DNA of 64,000 nt from Xaviernesmea oryzae (GTDB lineage Bacteria > Pseudomonadota > Alphaproteobacteria > Rhizobiales > Rhizobiaceae). Below, one piece after another: positions 8,578-16,725 of the stretch. The notes beneath the pieces were generated by a model. The model was not told the DNA's origin. It worked only from the letters and a program-made list of their open reading frames with translations, and made no database searches. The stretch is from NCBI RefSeq assembly GCF_900109605.1, contig NZ_FOAM01000015.1, forward strand, positions 62,001 to 126,000. Direction: 5' to 3'. Both the position numbers and the translations under genes were made by a program. Within the stretch, counting starts at the first letter, position 1. Every line of letters starts with the position of its first letter.

Positions 8578-10110
8578 TCAGGCCGCCGCCGTCATCCGCT
8601 CGCCCGGCAGACGGTAGGAAATCGCTTCGGCCAGATGCAGGCGGCCGACGGTGGCGCGGCCATCGAGATCGGCAAGCGTGCGCGCGAGCTTCAGGATCCG
8701 GTGATAGCCGCGTGCGGAGAATTTCATCCTCTCTGCGGCATCGCGCAGGAGCGCCAGCCCCGGCGCATCGGGCTCGGCGATGGTCTCGACCAGGGTGGTG
8801 GAAAGCCGGGCATTGCTGAGCGCAGGGGAAAAGCCGAAATGGGCGGCGCGCTCGGCCTGTCGCGCGCGGGCTGCCGCCACGCGGGCGGCGACCGTGGCGC
8901 TTGATTCGGCCGCGGCGGGGCGGATCAGATCGGCGGCGGAGACCGCCGGCACATCGATGCGCATATCGATCCGGTCAAGGAAAGGGCCGGAAAGCCGGGC
9001 CTGATAATCGGCCGCGCAGCGGGGCCCGCGTGCGCATTGATGCCCCGGCTCGCCGGCCATGCCGCAGCGGCAAGGGTTCATAGCGGCGATCAGCTGGATG
9101 GCGGCGGGATAGGTGACGCGGTGATTGGCGCGCGCGATCACGCATTCGGCCGTTTCCAGCGGCTGTCGCAGGGCATCGAGCACGGTCGGCGAGAATTCCG
9201 GCAGTTCATCGAGAAAGAGAATGCCGTGATGGGCAAGCGACGCCTCGCCCGGCTTGGCGCGCAGGCCCCCGCCGACAAGCGCAGCCATGGTGGCGGAATG
9301 ATGAGGCGCGCGGAAGGGGCGGCGGTCGGTCAGCTTGCCTTCGGCCAATTGCCCGGCCACCGAATGGATCATCGACACATCCAAAAGCTCGGCAGGGGTG
9401 AGCGGCGGCAGGATCGAGGGCAGGCGGGCGGCCAGCATCGACTTGCCGGAGCCGGGCGGCCCGACCATGAGCAGATTGTGCCCGCCAGCCGCCGCGACCT
9501 CCAGCGCCCGCTTGGCACTTTCCTGCCCTCTGATCTCGGCAAGATCCGGCAGGGGGCCCGCCGACTTACGCACAGCCGGGGCAGGGCGTGCCATCGTCTG
9601 CGTACCGCGAAAATGGTTGGCGAGGGCGATCAGGCTGCGCGGCGCCAGAATGTCGATGCCTTCTCCCGCCCAGGCCGCTTCAGGGCCGGACCCCGCCGGG
9701 CAAATCAGGCCCTTGTCCATGGCATTGGCCGCAATCGCAGCCGGCAGCGCGCCGGATACATCGGCAATCGTGCCATCGAGATTGAGCTCGCCGATCACGA
9801 TATAGGGCTCCAGCGCATCGCCCGGAATGGCACCCAGCGCCGCCATCAGGCCGAGCGCAATCGCCAGGTCGAAATGGCTGCCTTCCTTCGGCAGGTCGGC
9901 GGGGGCAAGGTTGACCGTGATCTTCTTGGCCGGCAGGGCGAGGCCTGAAGCATGCAGCGCGGATTGCACGCGCTCCCGACTTTCGGCCACCGCCTTATCC
10001 GGAAGGCCAACGATCTGCATGCCGACGCGCCCAGGCGCCACCATCACCTGCACATCGACAGGCAGGCCCTCGATGCCCTGAAAGGCCAATGTCCGCACGC
10101 GTGCTACCAT
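8578..10110 (-). CDS. comM: ComM/YifB family Mg-chelatase-like AAA+ ATPase
   Basis: A 510-residue AAA+ ATPase of the YifB/ComM family. In competent bacteria ComM is a helicase that extends heteroduplex during natural transformation; in rhizobia its role is not established. Order: N-terminal Lon-protease-like subdomain ('GLPDKAVAESRERV'), AAA+ core with Walker A 'GPPGSGKSMLAARL' and Walker B 'GILFLDELPEF', a four-cysteine stretch ('CRCGMAGEPGHQCARGPRC'), and the C-terminal domain ('SARGYHRILKLARTLADL'). The start ATG 10110 is chosen because GGAG precedes it and the family N-terminus 'MVARVRTLAF' begins there. About 104 bases upstream is a small palindrome, GTCTTT-cat-AAAGAC (10214-10228). Confidence 0.93.
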   Translation of the reverse strand: MVARVRTLAFQGIEGLPVDVQVMVAPGRVGMQIVGLPDKAVAESRERVQSALHASGLALPAKKITVNLAPADLPKEGSHFDLAIALGLMAALGAIPGDALEPYIVIGELNLDGTIADVSGALPAAIAANAMDKGLICPAGSGPEAAWAGEGIDILAPRSLIALANHFRGTQTMARPAPAVRKSAGPLPDLAEIRGQESAKRALEVAAAGGHNLLMVGPPGSGKSMLAARLPSILPPLTPAELLDVSMIHSVAGQLAEGKLTDRRPFRAPHHSATMAALVGGGLRAKPGEASLAHHGILFLDELPEFSPTVLDALRQPLETAECVIARANHRVTYPAAIQLIAAMNPCRCGMAGEPGHQCARGPRCAADYQARLSGPFLDRIDMRIDVPAVSAADLIRPAAAESSATVAARVAAARARQAERAAHFGFSPALSNARLSTTLVETIAEPDAPGLALLRDAAERMKFSARGYHRILKLARTLADLDGRATVGRLHLAEAISYRLPGERMTAAA

Positions 10111-10536
10111 GATCCGCTCCGTCAGGATCTCGACCCTGCTTCTCATCCCAAGCCACGTCGAACACGCCGCATGAAGCCATGGCCGTGATCGGATCACCGG
10201 GGATATAACAGAAGTCTTTCATAAAGACGGTCTTGAAACAAGAACGGAAATCGAACAGACGCAGCCTTGGGTCTTCTCCTTGGTTGTGACGGGTTGTGGT
10301 GGGGAGAACAGAAGCGGTTCAAGGATTTCGCATCACGCCGGGCAGGCTATGATGGCACGTCATCCGGCATGCGCGAGTTTGACATGTGCCCGCAAGCATC
10401 GTCTCGGTGTTGTCGACCTGATGGGGCCGATGCGCCAGAGCATCGGACTGAAAATCATACGCAGTCCGACGCTCTAGTTTTTTTGTTTTCGCATCAGATT
10501 TTCCGAAAACCGATTCCCACTTTTCGGTCCGATGCT
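10111..10536. other. Intergenic region between comM and gshB
   Basis: This stretch of 426 bases has no convincing gene. The left half holds the comM promoter area and the 15-bp palindrome at 10214-10228. The right 100 bases are filled by the double hairpin repeat described separately. Confidence 0.6.
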
Positions 10537-10540
10537 CTAG
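10437..10540. repeat. Rhizobiales-type intergenic palindromic repeat, two units
   Basis: Unit 1: AGAGCATCGGACTG (10437-10450) pairs with CAGTCCGACGCTCT (10462-10475) with one mismatch, then a T7 run (10478-10484) on the + strand. Unit 2: CCGAAAA and TTTTCGG pair around an 11-base loop and are followed by TCCGATGCTCTAG. Both units share the GATGCTCTAG-like border. From memory, very similar elements are scattered between genes in many Rhizobiales genomes. It lies right after gshB and may act as its transcription end. Confidence 0.65.
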
Positions 10541-11484
10541 ACCCGGCGGCGCTCGATCGCGTCCCAGAGCAGGCTGGCGATATCGGCGCCACCGAATTTC
10601 TTGACCTCGCGAATGCCGGTGGGCGAGGTCACGTTGATCTCGGTCATATAGTCGCCGATGACATCGATGCCGACGAGCAGGAAGCCACGCTCGCGCAGCG
10701 ACGGGCCGATGCGGGCGCAGATCTCGCGCTCGCGGGCGGTCAGTTCGGTCGCCTCCGCCCGGCCGCCGACATGCATGTTGGAGCGGCTGTCATGCTCTGC
10801 CGGCACGCGGTTGATCGCGCCCACAGCCTCGCCATCCACCAGCAGGATGCGCTTGTCGCCCTTGCGCACATCAGGCAGATATTGCTGGGCAATGAAAGGC
10901 TCGCGGAACATCTGCGAGAACATTTCAAGCAGCGAGGTCATGTTGCGGTCGTCGCGGGTGGAATGGAAGACGCCGGCGCCGCCATTGCCATAGAGCGGCT
11001 TGAGGATGATGTCGCCCATCTCCTGGCGGAAGCGGGCGATTTCGGCCGGATTACGGGTGATCAGCGTCGTCGGCATGAGGTCGGCAAATTCGGTGACGAA
11101 GATCTTTTCCGGCGAATTGCGCACCCAGGCCGGATCGTTAACCACCAGCGTCTTCGGATGGATGCGCTCCAGCAGGTGGGTGGAGGTGATGTAAGCCATG
11201 TCGAAGGGCGGATCCTGGCGCAGCAGCACCACATCCATGGTCGACAGATCCAGCCGCTCGGCCTCGCCGAGGGTGAAGTGATCGCCCTTGACATCGCGCA
11301 GCACCATCGGCTGGACGGTCGCATAAACTTTGCCATCGCGCAGCGACAGCTTGTCCGGCGTGTAATGGAATAGCTGGTAGCCGCGTGCCTGCGCCTCCAG
11401 GCTCATGGCGAAGGTCGAGTCGCCCGCGATGTTGATCGTCGAGACATGATCCATCTGCACTGCGACGCGGGTGATTTTCGCCAT
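10537..11484 (-). CDS. gshB: Glutathione synthetase
   Basis: A 315-residue ATP-grasp ligase that adds glycine to gamma-glutamylcysteine to form glutathione. N-terminal pre-ATP-grasp domain: '[19 protein letters not shown]' and '[13 protein letters not shown]'. ATP-grasp part: '[14 protein letters not shown]' (glycine-rich loop), '[20 protein letters not shown]' and '[19 protein letters not shown]' (metal and substrate site). Length matches the family (about 315). The start ATG 11484 has AAAGG upstream; longer in-frame extensions lack conservation. A dispersed-type repeat directly follows its stop. Confidence 0.96.
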   Translation of the reverse strand: MAKITRVAVQMDHVSTINIAGDSTFAMSLEAQARGYQLFHYTPDKLSLRDGKVYATVQPMVLRDVKGDHFTLGEAERLDLSTMDVVLLRQDPPFDMAYITSTHLLERIHPKTLVVNDPAWVRNSPEKIFVTEFADLMPTTLITRNPAEIARFRQEMGDIILKPLYGNGGAGVFHSTRDDRNMTSLLEMFSQMFREPFIAQQYLPDVRKGDKRILLVDGEAVGAINRVPAEHDSRSNMHVGGRAEATELTAREREICARIGPSLRERGFLLVGIDVIGDYMTEINVTSPTGIREVKKFGGADIASLLWDAIERRRV

Positions 11485-11823
11485 CGAGAAAGCCTTTCGC
11501 CTGTCCGTCAAAAGAAGCCCGCGAGATGTAAAAGCCGGGACGGGTGAAGGCAAGGCCGCAATTCGGCGCAGCCGATCTAGGCGTGGAGCGATGAAGGGTC
11601 TCTACCATGAAAAAGAGCGCATCCGGACCAGCGACGGACCGGATGCGCCCTTGCTCCGCCCCGAAACTTTCCCTGACGGTTTGGCCGCCGAGGAAGGTTC
11701 TGGGGTGGTATCGGTTATGACCGAAGCGTACTGCGATCCTGTCGAATTCGCTCTTTCGCTTCAGCATTCGCCGTTATGCCGTCGTGCTCGCAGCGCCGCT
11801 ATGCAGGTCTGCGCAACAGGCCT
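11485..11823. other. Intergenic region between the KGG-like gene and gshB
   Basis: These 339 bases contain no supported gene. They hold the gshB promoter side and the strong leftward terminator-like hairpin at 11610-11648. The roughly 175 bases between the KGG-like stop codon and that hairpin would be a 3' untranslated tail, or could hide a small RNA. Confidence 0.55.
11610..11648 (-). terminator. Rho-independent terminator candidate, leftward
   Basis: On the minus strand GCGCATCCGG and CCGGATGCGC (11639-11648 and 11617-11626) form a perfect 10-bp stem around a 12-base loop. CTCTTTTTC follows (A5 at 11610-11614 on the + strand). The nearest upstream gene in that direction is the KGG-like gene, ending 175 bases away. 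Confidence 0.6.
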
Positions 11824-12057
11824 TTAGTGCGAATTCTTGTGGCTCTGCTTGCCGGCGTTGACGTGCTGCTCATGCGAGCCGCCCTGCTTGCCGGAAGACG
11901 ACTTGGCGGCAGCCGATTTGCCAGACTCGGACTTGGAAGAAGCGGACTTGGACGAGGACATGTCGTCCATGGCCGCGGCCTGCTTGCTGCCCGAATTCTT
12001 GTGGCTCTGCTTGCCGGCATTGACGTGCTGTTCGTGGCTTCCACCCTGATTTGCCAT
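11824..12057 (-). CDS. Small KGG-like stress-type protein with terminal repeats
   Basis: A 77-residue, very hydrophilic protein. The unit GGSHEQHVNAGKQSHKNS occurs twice, at residues 5-22 and 59-76, flanking a Ser/Lys/Ala-rich linker. The repeats resemble the Gly/Lys-rich 'KGG' motifs of small bacterial general-stress and LEA-like proteins, which suggests a disordered, desiccation- or stress-related protein (inference). The start ATG 12057 has AAGGAGA upstream; a longer frame begins with unrelated sequence. The two repeats are also close copies in DNA (11830-11883 and 11992-12045), pointing to an internal duplication. No enzyme function is suggested. Confidence 0.75.
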   Translation of the reverse strand: MANQGGSHEQHVNAGKQSHKNSGSKQAAAMDDMSSSKSASSKSESGKSAAAKSSSGKQGGSHEQHVNAGKQSHKNSH

Positions 12058-12184
12058 TGTCGTTCTCCTTGTGTGACGCAGCCGTTGATCGGCCCTGGCA
12101 GGAAAAAGAATGGCCGGCGAGGCTCTTCGTTCCACCTCTTCCGTCAGAAAATTTTAACACTGGAACGAACGCTTCGTGCTTCGG

Positions 12185-13129
12185 TCAGAGGCCTTGGCGG
12201 CGGCGCGCGAGAAATTGCTGGCGTTCGAAAATGACGACGACGACGAGCGCGAGCAGGAAGGGAATGATGAGATAGAAAAGCCGGAAGATCGCCAGTGCGG
12301 CCAGAACATCGGCTGGGTTCAGCTCCGGCAGCGCGCTGATGAACAGAAGCTCGAGAACGCCGATCCCGCCGGGCGCATGCGAGAGCAAGGCTGCTGAAAA
12401 CGAGGCGAGGAAGACGCCGAGAATCACCAGATAGCCTGGATTGTTGTCCACCGGCAGGGCGAAATAGATGATCGCCGCTGCGCCGATCAGCTCTACTGGG
12501 GCGATGAGCAGCTGGCGCAGCGCAAGCGAGGGCTTTGGGTATTGTAGCTTCAGCCAGCGCGTCTGGATCGGCCGAAAGCCGATCAAGCTGCCGGCGAGAT
12601 AGAGCGCGATGCCGCCCAGGATCAGGAAGGCGGTGGTGATCGACAGGCCCTCGGGCAGGAAGCTGGCGAAGCGCAGCGTGATCTCCGGCTCGATCAGAAG
12701 CACAATGGCCGAGAGCATCAGCGTGCCGAGCGCGAAGGTCATCGAGCAGAAGGCGACGAGAATGCCTGTCTCGCCCGCGCTCAAGCCCTTGGAGCCATAA
12801 GCGCGATAACGCACCACCGCGCCGGAGAAGACCGACGCGCCGATGGTGTGCGACAGCGCATAGGCCGTAAAGGAGCAGATGGTGATGAAGGAAAGCGCGA
12901 TGCGCCGACCCAGATGCTCCAGCGCCAGATGATCGTAGGCTGCGAGCGCCGCATAGGCCACCAGCGTTGAAGCGCCGGCCAGGATCCAGCTGCGCAGCGT
13001 CACCGCCTCGATGCTGGCCATGAACTCCGCCGCCGAGAGATCGCGCAGCTCATGGACCAGTCCGTAAAGCGAAAAGCCGATCGCCAGGAGGCCGATGGCA
13101 GGCCAGAAGAAGGACTGGAGCGTTTTCAT
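12185..13129 (-). CDS. UPF0104/lysylphosphatidylglycerol synthase-like transmembrane protein
   Basis: A 314-residue polytopic membrane protein with about eight hydrophobic segments. It matches the UPF0104 (COG0392) family, which is the flippase-like N-terminal part of MprF. Typical stretches are 'YDHLALEHLGRRI', 'YALSHTIGASVFSGAVVRYRAYG' and 'SHAPGGIGVLELLFI'. The aminoacyl-transferase domain of full MprF is absent, so lipid or substrate transport is more likely than lipid lysylation (inference). It lies 127 bases upstream of the KGG-like gene on the same strand and could share its transcript. Confidence 0.82.
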   Translation of the reverse strand: MKTLQSFFWPAIGLLAIGFSLYGLVHELRDLSAAEFMASIEAVTLRSWILAGASTLVAYAALAAYDHLALEHLGRRIALSFITICSFTAYALSHTIGASVFSGAVVRYRAYGSKGLSAGETGILVAFCSMTFALGTLMLSAIVLLIEPEITLRFASFLPEGLSITTAFLILGGIALYLAGSLIGFRPIQTRWLKLQYPKPSLALRQLLIAPVELIGAAAIIYFALPVDNNPGYLVILGVFLASFSAALLSHAPGGIGVLELLFISALPELNPADVLAALAIFRLFYLIIPFLLALVVVVIFERQQFLARRRQGL

Positions 13130-13561
13130 GCGGGCTTGCGCGCATCAGAGGCTGGCAGCAACGCGCCGGCGCTGGCCCAGCTTTCCCGGTCCGTCTGGCA
13201 GGGGCGTGACACCCTCCACCTCCGCTTGAGGCTGACCGGAGGAGGCGTCAGCGGCCTGCCGCTGACACAGGCAGCATGGGGGGCGGGCTTGAGGCGGACA
13301 GCGGCGGTCCGCAGGGAATCTCTGCGCGGGATCAAGCTCATGGCGCGATGATGGCCCTGTGCAAGACATCGGGTCAAGGCCGCGCGCATCAAAACAGCCG
13401 TGAAGACGCTGTCACGATGCGAAAGACGGTGAGCGGGCGGGCTCGATGCGCCCGCTTCAGTGGCCAGAGGAAACAGCCGACCGGCATGGCGCGACGGTCG
13501 GCGATATCTCGCGTTCAACGAGAGCGCTTGCGGGTTGGCCGGCAAACGCAGGGATCAAACG
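13130..13561. other. Intergenic region with two GC-rich hairpins
   Basis: There is no supported gene in these 432 bases. GTCAGCGG-cctg-CCGCTGAC (13247-13266) is a perfect 8-bp stem with a 4-base loop. AGCGGGCG (13432-13439) pairs with CGCCCGCT (13449-13456), 105 bases beyond the stop of the leftward M20 gene, and may end its transcript. Open frames here lack conserved content. Confidence 0.5.
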
Positions 13562-14956
13562 TCAGGACTGCTGGCCGATCGCGTCGAGAATGCGGATCCA
13601 GGAGCGGATGCCCTTGTGGAACGAGGTCAGCGCATACTTCTCGTTGGGCGAGTGGATGCGATCGTCCGACAGGCCGAAACCGACGAGCAGCGAGTCCATG
13701 CCGAGCATGCGCTGGAAGTCGCCGACGATCGGGATCGACCCGCCCATGCCGATGATCACGGCTGGCTTCGGCCATTCGTCCGAAAGCGCCGCCTTGGCGG
13801 ATTGCAGAAGTGCCGAATCATAGGGCAGCTGGATCGCCGGCGAGGCGCCGTGTTCATGGAAATGCGCCTTGCAATCGGCCGGCAGGCTGGCCTCCACATA
13901 GGCACGGAAGGCCTTGCGGATCGCCTGCGGATCCTGGCTTCCGACCAGGCGGAAGGAAACCTTGGCACTGGCCTTGGCCGCGATGACGGTCTTGAAGCCA
14001 TCACCCGTATAGCCGCCAGTGATTCCATTGATTTCGGCCGTGGGGCGGGCCCAGACCAGCTCCAGAACCGAGCGGCCCTTTTCGCCCGAGGGAACGGAAA
14101 GGCCGACCTCGCCCAGAAATTTCTCCGAGGTTTCGCCAAGCGTTTCCCAGGAGGCCTTGATCTGGCTCGGCGTTTCTTCGACGCCGTCATAGAAACCGGG
14201 CAGGGTAACGCGGCCGGTTTCGTCATGCAGGCCGGCCAGAATCGTCGACAGCACGCGGATGGGGTTGGCAGCCGCGCCGCCGAACATGCCGGAATGAAGA
14301 TCCCGGTCTGCCGCTTCGATCATCACTTCCTCGCCCACCAAGCCGCGCAACGCGGCTGCGATCGCCGGCGTCTCGGGGTTCCACATGCTGGTGTCACAGA
14401 CCAGTGCATAGTCTGCTTTGAGGTCTCCCGCATGGGCTTCGAGATAGGGCTTGAGCGAGGGCGAGCCGGATTCCTCTTCGCCTTCGAAGAGGATCGTGAC
14501 GCGGCAGGGCAGCTGGCCATGGGCCGCCTTCAAGGCGCGGCAGGCCTCCACGAAGGTCATCAGCTGGCCCTTGTCGTCAGAGGTACCACGGCCGGTGATC
14601 ACCGTCTTGCCCGGTGCGATTTCCTTCAGCGCCGGTTCGAAAGGCGGCGCCTCCCACAGTTCCAGCGGATCGACCGGCTGGACATCGTAATGGCCATAAA
14701 ACAGCACATGCGGGGTGGACGCGCCGGCCGAATGATCCTTGGCCAGCACCATTGGGTGGCCGGGCGTGTCATCGAGCCGCGCATCAAAGCCAAGGGAGGT
14801 CAGCTCTGCCACCAGCCAATCTCCGGCGCGGCGGCAGTCGGCCTTGTAGGCGGGATCGGTGGAAATGGAGGGGATGCGCAAAAGCTCGAAAAGCCGGTCC
14901 AGGCTATTTGCCAGTCCGTCATCGGCCAGTTTCAGGGCGGGGGTCAGGTCTGCCAT
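13562..14956 (-). CDS. M20 family metallopeptidase/dipeptidase
   Basis: A 464-residue zinc-dependent M20 peptidase of the ArgE/DapE/carboxypeptidase type. Metal and catalytic motifs: 'LFYGHYDVQPVDP' (His and Asp), 'GRGTSDDKGQLM' (bridging Asp), 'LFEGEEESGSPSL' (catalytic Glu pair), and a distal His near 'MGGSIPIVGDF'. 'DRDLHSGMFGG' marks the lid/dimerisation domain. These proteins usually cleave dipeptides or N-acyl amino acids, and the exact substrate is not readable. It stands alone, between a UPF0104 gene and a MarR gene on the same strand. Confidence 0.9.
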   Translation of the reverse strand: MADLTPALKLADDGLANSLDRLFELLRIPSISTDPAYKADCRRAGDWLVAELTSLGFDARLDDTPGHPMVLAKDHSAGASTPHVLFYGHYDVQPVDPLELWEAPPFEPALKEIAPGKTVITGRGTSDDKGQLMTFVEACRALKAAHGQLPCRVTILFEGEEESGSPSLKPYLEAHAGDLKADYALVCDTSMWNPETPAIAAALRGLVGEEVMIEAADRDLHSGMFGGAAANPIRVLSTILAGLHDETGRVTLPGFYDGVEETPSQIKASWETLGETSEKFLGEVGLSVPSGEKGRSVLELVWARPTAEINGITGGYTGDGFKTVIAAKASAKVSFRLVGSQDPQAIRKAFRAYVEASLPADCKAHFHEHGASPAIQLPYDSALLQSAKAALSDEWPKPAVIIGMGGSIPIVGDFQRMLGMDSLLVGFGLSDDRIHSPNEKYALTSFHKGIRSWIRILDAIGQQS

Positions 14957-15139
14957 GCGTGTCTCCTTCAGCGGCCACCGCAGGGGCCGCTGGCATGCGG
15001 CCGGCAGGGCGGCAAATGGCGCCGGCCGCCTGTCCCAAGCCTCTGGCGTTGTCGGAAGGCAGCCATGCCCTTGGAGTACACATCTCGGCCCGGCGAGGAA
15101 ACCGCTTTCCCGCCATGCCCGTCTATTTCTACGGGTCTA

Positions 15140-15571
15140 CTATTTCTGCGGGGCGCGTTCGATGGCTTGGCGCATGTATTCGATCATCAGCTCGCGCTCG
15201 AAGCGGCGCAGGCCGGCGAGTTCGGCGGCGTCGGCCTCCTCGGCCGCCTGCTTGGCCTGGTCCTCCATCGCCCGTGCGCGTTCGGTCAGATAGATCAGCT
15301 GGGCGCGGCGGTCGCTGGGATGAGGCCGGCGCTCCACCAGCCCGTCGCGCTCCATGCGCGAGAGCGTGTTGGCCAGCGTCGCCTGCTCGACATCGAGACG
15401 ATCGACGAGCTGCTTCTGCGTCAGCCCTTCCTCGCTCCAAAGTTCCAGCAGCACCGGAAACTGTCCGGGCGCGAAGCCGAGAGCCCGGGCGCGCTCCTGC
15501 AGCGCGCGGGCAAGATTGCGCGCCAGGAGACCGGCCAGATAGGTTGCGGAATGTGAGCGCTTGAAGGTCAT
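15140..15571 (-). CDS. MarR family transcriptional regulator
   Basis: A 143-residue winged-helix dimeric repressor of the MarR family. The recognition part is 'EEGLTQKQLVDRLDVEQATLANTLSRMERDGLVER' (about residues 47-81), followed by the wing 'RRPHPSDRRAQLIYLTERA'. N- and C-terminal helices form the dimer arm. Such regulators often answer to phenolic ligands and control an adjacent gene. Here the nearest same-strand gene downstream is the M20 peptidase, 183 bases away. No palindromic operator is obvious next to it. Confidence 0.88.
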   Translation of the reverse strand: MTFKRSHSATYLAGLLARNLARALQERARALGFAPGQFPVLLELWSEEGLTQKQLVDRLDVEQATLANTLSRMERDGLVERRPHPSDRRAQLIYLTERARAMEDQAKQAAEEADAAELAGLRRFERELMIEYMRQAIERAPQK

Positions 15572-16186
15572 GGCATCAGCGGCATGGGGCAGTGCCCTCG
15601 GGCTTTCGGCGGAGGCGAAACGCTGGACATCCAGCCATGGCTTTGCCCTCCATCCGCATGGCGTTTGATGTCGAGAAGGTTCAAGCCCAAGGCCGCAAAG
15701 GCCAGCCAGATCCCGATCGACGGCAGGCGATCATTCGAGCGCCGCACGTCATCGCCGCCCTGAAAAACAGGCTATCGATTATGTGTTAAATGCTCGTGGA
15801 TCAAAAGCCTGGAATTTTCGCGATCTGGAAAATACTCGCGCCGCCGGATGAGGCGATATCCGGACAAACGGAAACCGCCATGGCAGAGGCGGCGCCATGG
15901 CGGTTTTAGGATGAGGCGGCCGGGGCCCGGAGAGGGGATAGGCCTAAAGGGCGCCTCGGACCCGGATCGCGGCGGGGGACGGAGCCGCTGATCAGGATCG
16001 GGACGGCGTTTCGGCTGCCGTCCACGAGGAGGATTTGCGCGTGGAATTGTGGCAATTCAAGGATTTGGCGGCCGGAACTCGATTACAAATTCGTAAGCTT
16101 TCCGTGATGTGCGCAGGCCGCCCTGCCGGCTTGCACCGGCCGCTTGGCCGGGCTGGAAAAGACAAGGCCCGAGCCTCCCAAGGCCG
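15572..16186. other. 615-base intergenic region, possible small RNA
   Basis: There is no supported protein gene. The centre has CCGGAT...ATCCGG (about 15844-15864), followed closely by the strong terminator-like hairpin at 15872-15907. A third stem, GGACGGC...GCCGTCC, lies near 16001-16024. The stretch from about 15780 to 15907 could be a short non-coding RNA on the + strand; no good promoter was found. Confidence 0.4.
15872..15907 (+). terminator. Terminator-like hairpin without an adjacent upstream gene
   Basis: AAACCGCCATGGC (15872-15884) and GCCATGGCGGTTT (15894-15906) form a perfect 13-bp stem around a 9-base loop. TTTT spans the end of the stem (15904-15907). No + strand gene lies within several kilobases upstream, so it would end an unannotated transcript. 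It might instead serve the minus-strand gene that ends at 16187. Confidence 0.5.
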
Positions 16187-16561
16187 CTAGGGCTTGTCGT
16201 CTCGCTTGATATGGCCAAGCACCAGATTGACACTGGCCAGAACCAGCGTGAACAGCGCGAAAAGCTCAAACAGCTTGCTGGCGTCCGTGCGCTCGAAAGG
16301 CCCGATGAACAGCACGAAGGCTGCCAGCAGCCCGGCCGTGAGCAGCTGAAGCTCGATCGTGGCGATCAAGCCGCGTTTGCCGTCATTGGCCTCTGGAAAA
16401 AGGCTTCGCAAGCCGTGGCTCGCCAAGAGGAAGACGGGCGTAAACAGCATCTTGTGAAAGACCAGGCTTGGCGGATCGCCCAGCCAAATCGAGACGAGGC
16501 CGACGAGGCAGGCGAGGCCGGCAGCGACAAGATACCTGCCGAGAATGTCGATTTTGGTCAT
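16187..16561 (-). CDS. Small membrane protein of unknown function
   Basis: A 124-residue protein with about four hydrophobic helices ('GRYLVAAGLACLVGLVSIWLG', 'MLFTPVFLLASHGL', 'LQLLTAGLLAAFVLFIG', 'LFALFTLVLASVNLVLG'). I do not recognise the family. The balanced arrangement and charged loops make a real membrane protein likely. It is divergent from polA, with 164 bases between the starts. Nothing in the neighbourhood suggests its role. Confidence 0.65.
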   Translation of the reverse strand: MTKIDILGRYLVAAGLACLVGLVSIWLGDPPSLVFHKMLFTPVFLLASHGLRSLFPEANDGKRGLIATIELQLLTAGLLAAFVLFIGPFERTDASKLFELFALFTLVLASVNLVLGHIKRDDKP

Positions 16562-16725
16562 GCGGGCCGTTTACACCAAGCGTCTGGAGATGCGGACAGG
16601 CTTGCAAATCCCAGGCGCGGCATGGCGCCTCGGGCTGGCATGGGCCTCCGTTCAGCGCAATTATAAGGGGGCGGAGAGAGCCTCGCAATGGACCTTTGGC
16701 CGCCATCGCGCTATCCCTTGCGCCT

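Noticed and set aside
13460-15556. A 698-codon + strand frame opposite the M20 and MarR genes
   Set aside because: It is the mirror of clear coding sequence, with Arg/Gly/Asp-biased composition and no conserved motif.
15592-15789. 65-codon + strand frame in the gap after the MarR gene
   Set aside because: It lacks a ribosome site and has non-coding-like composition.
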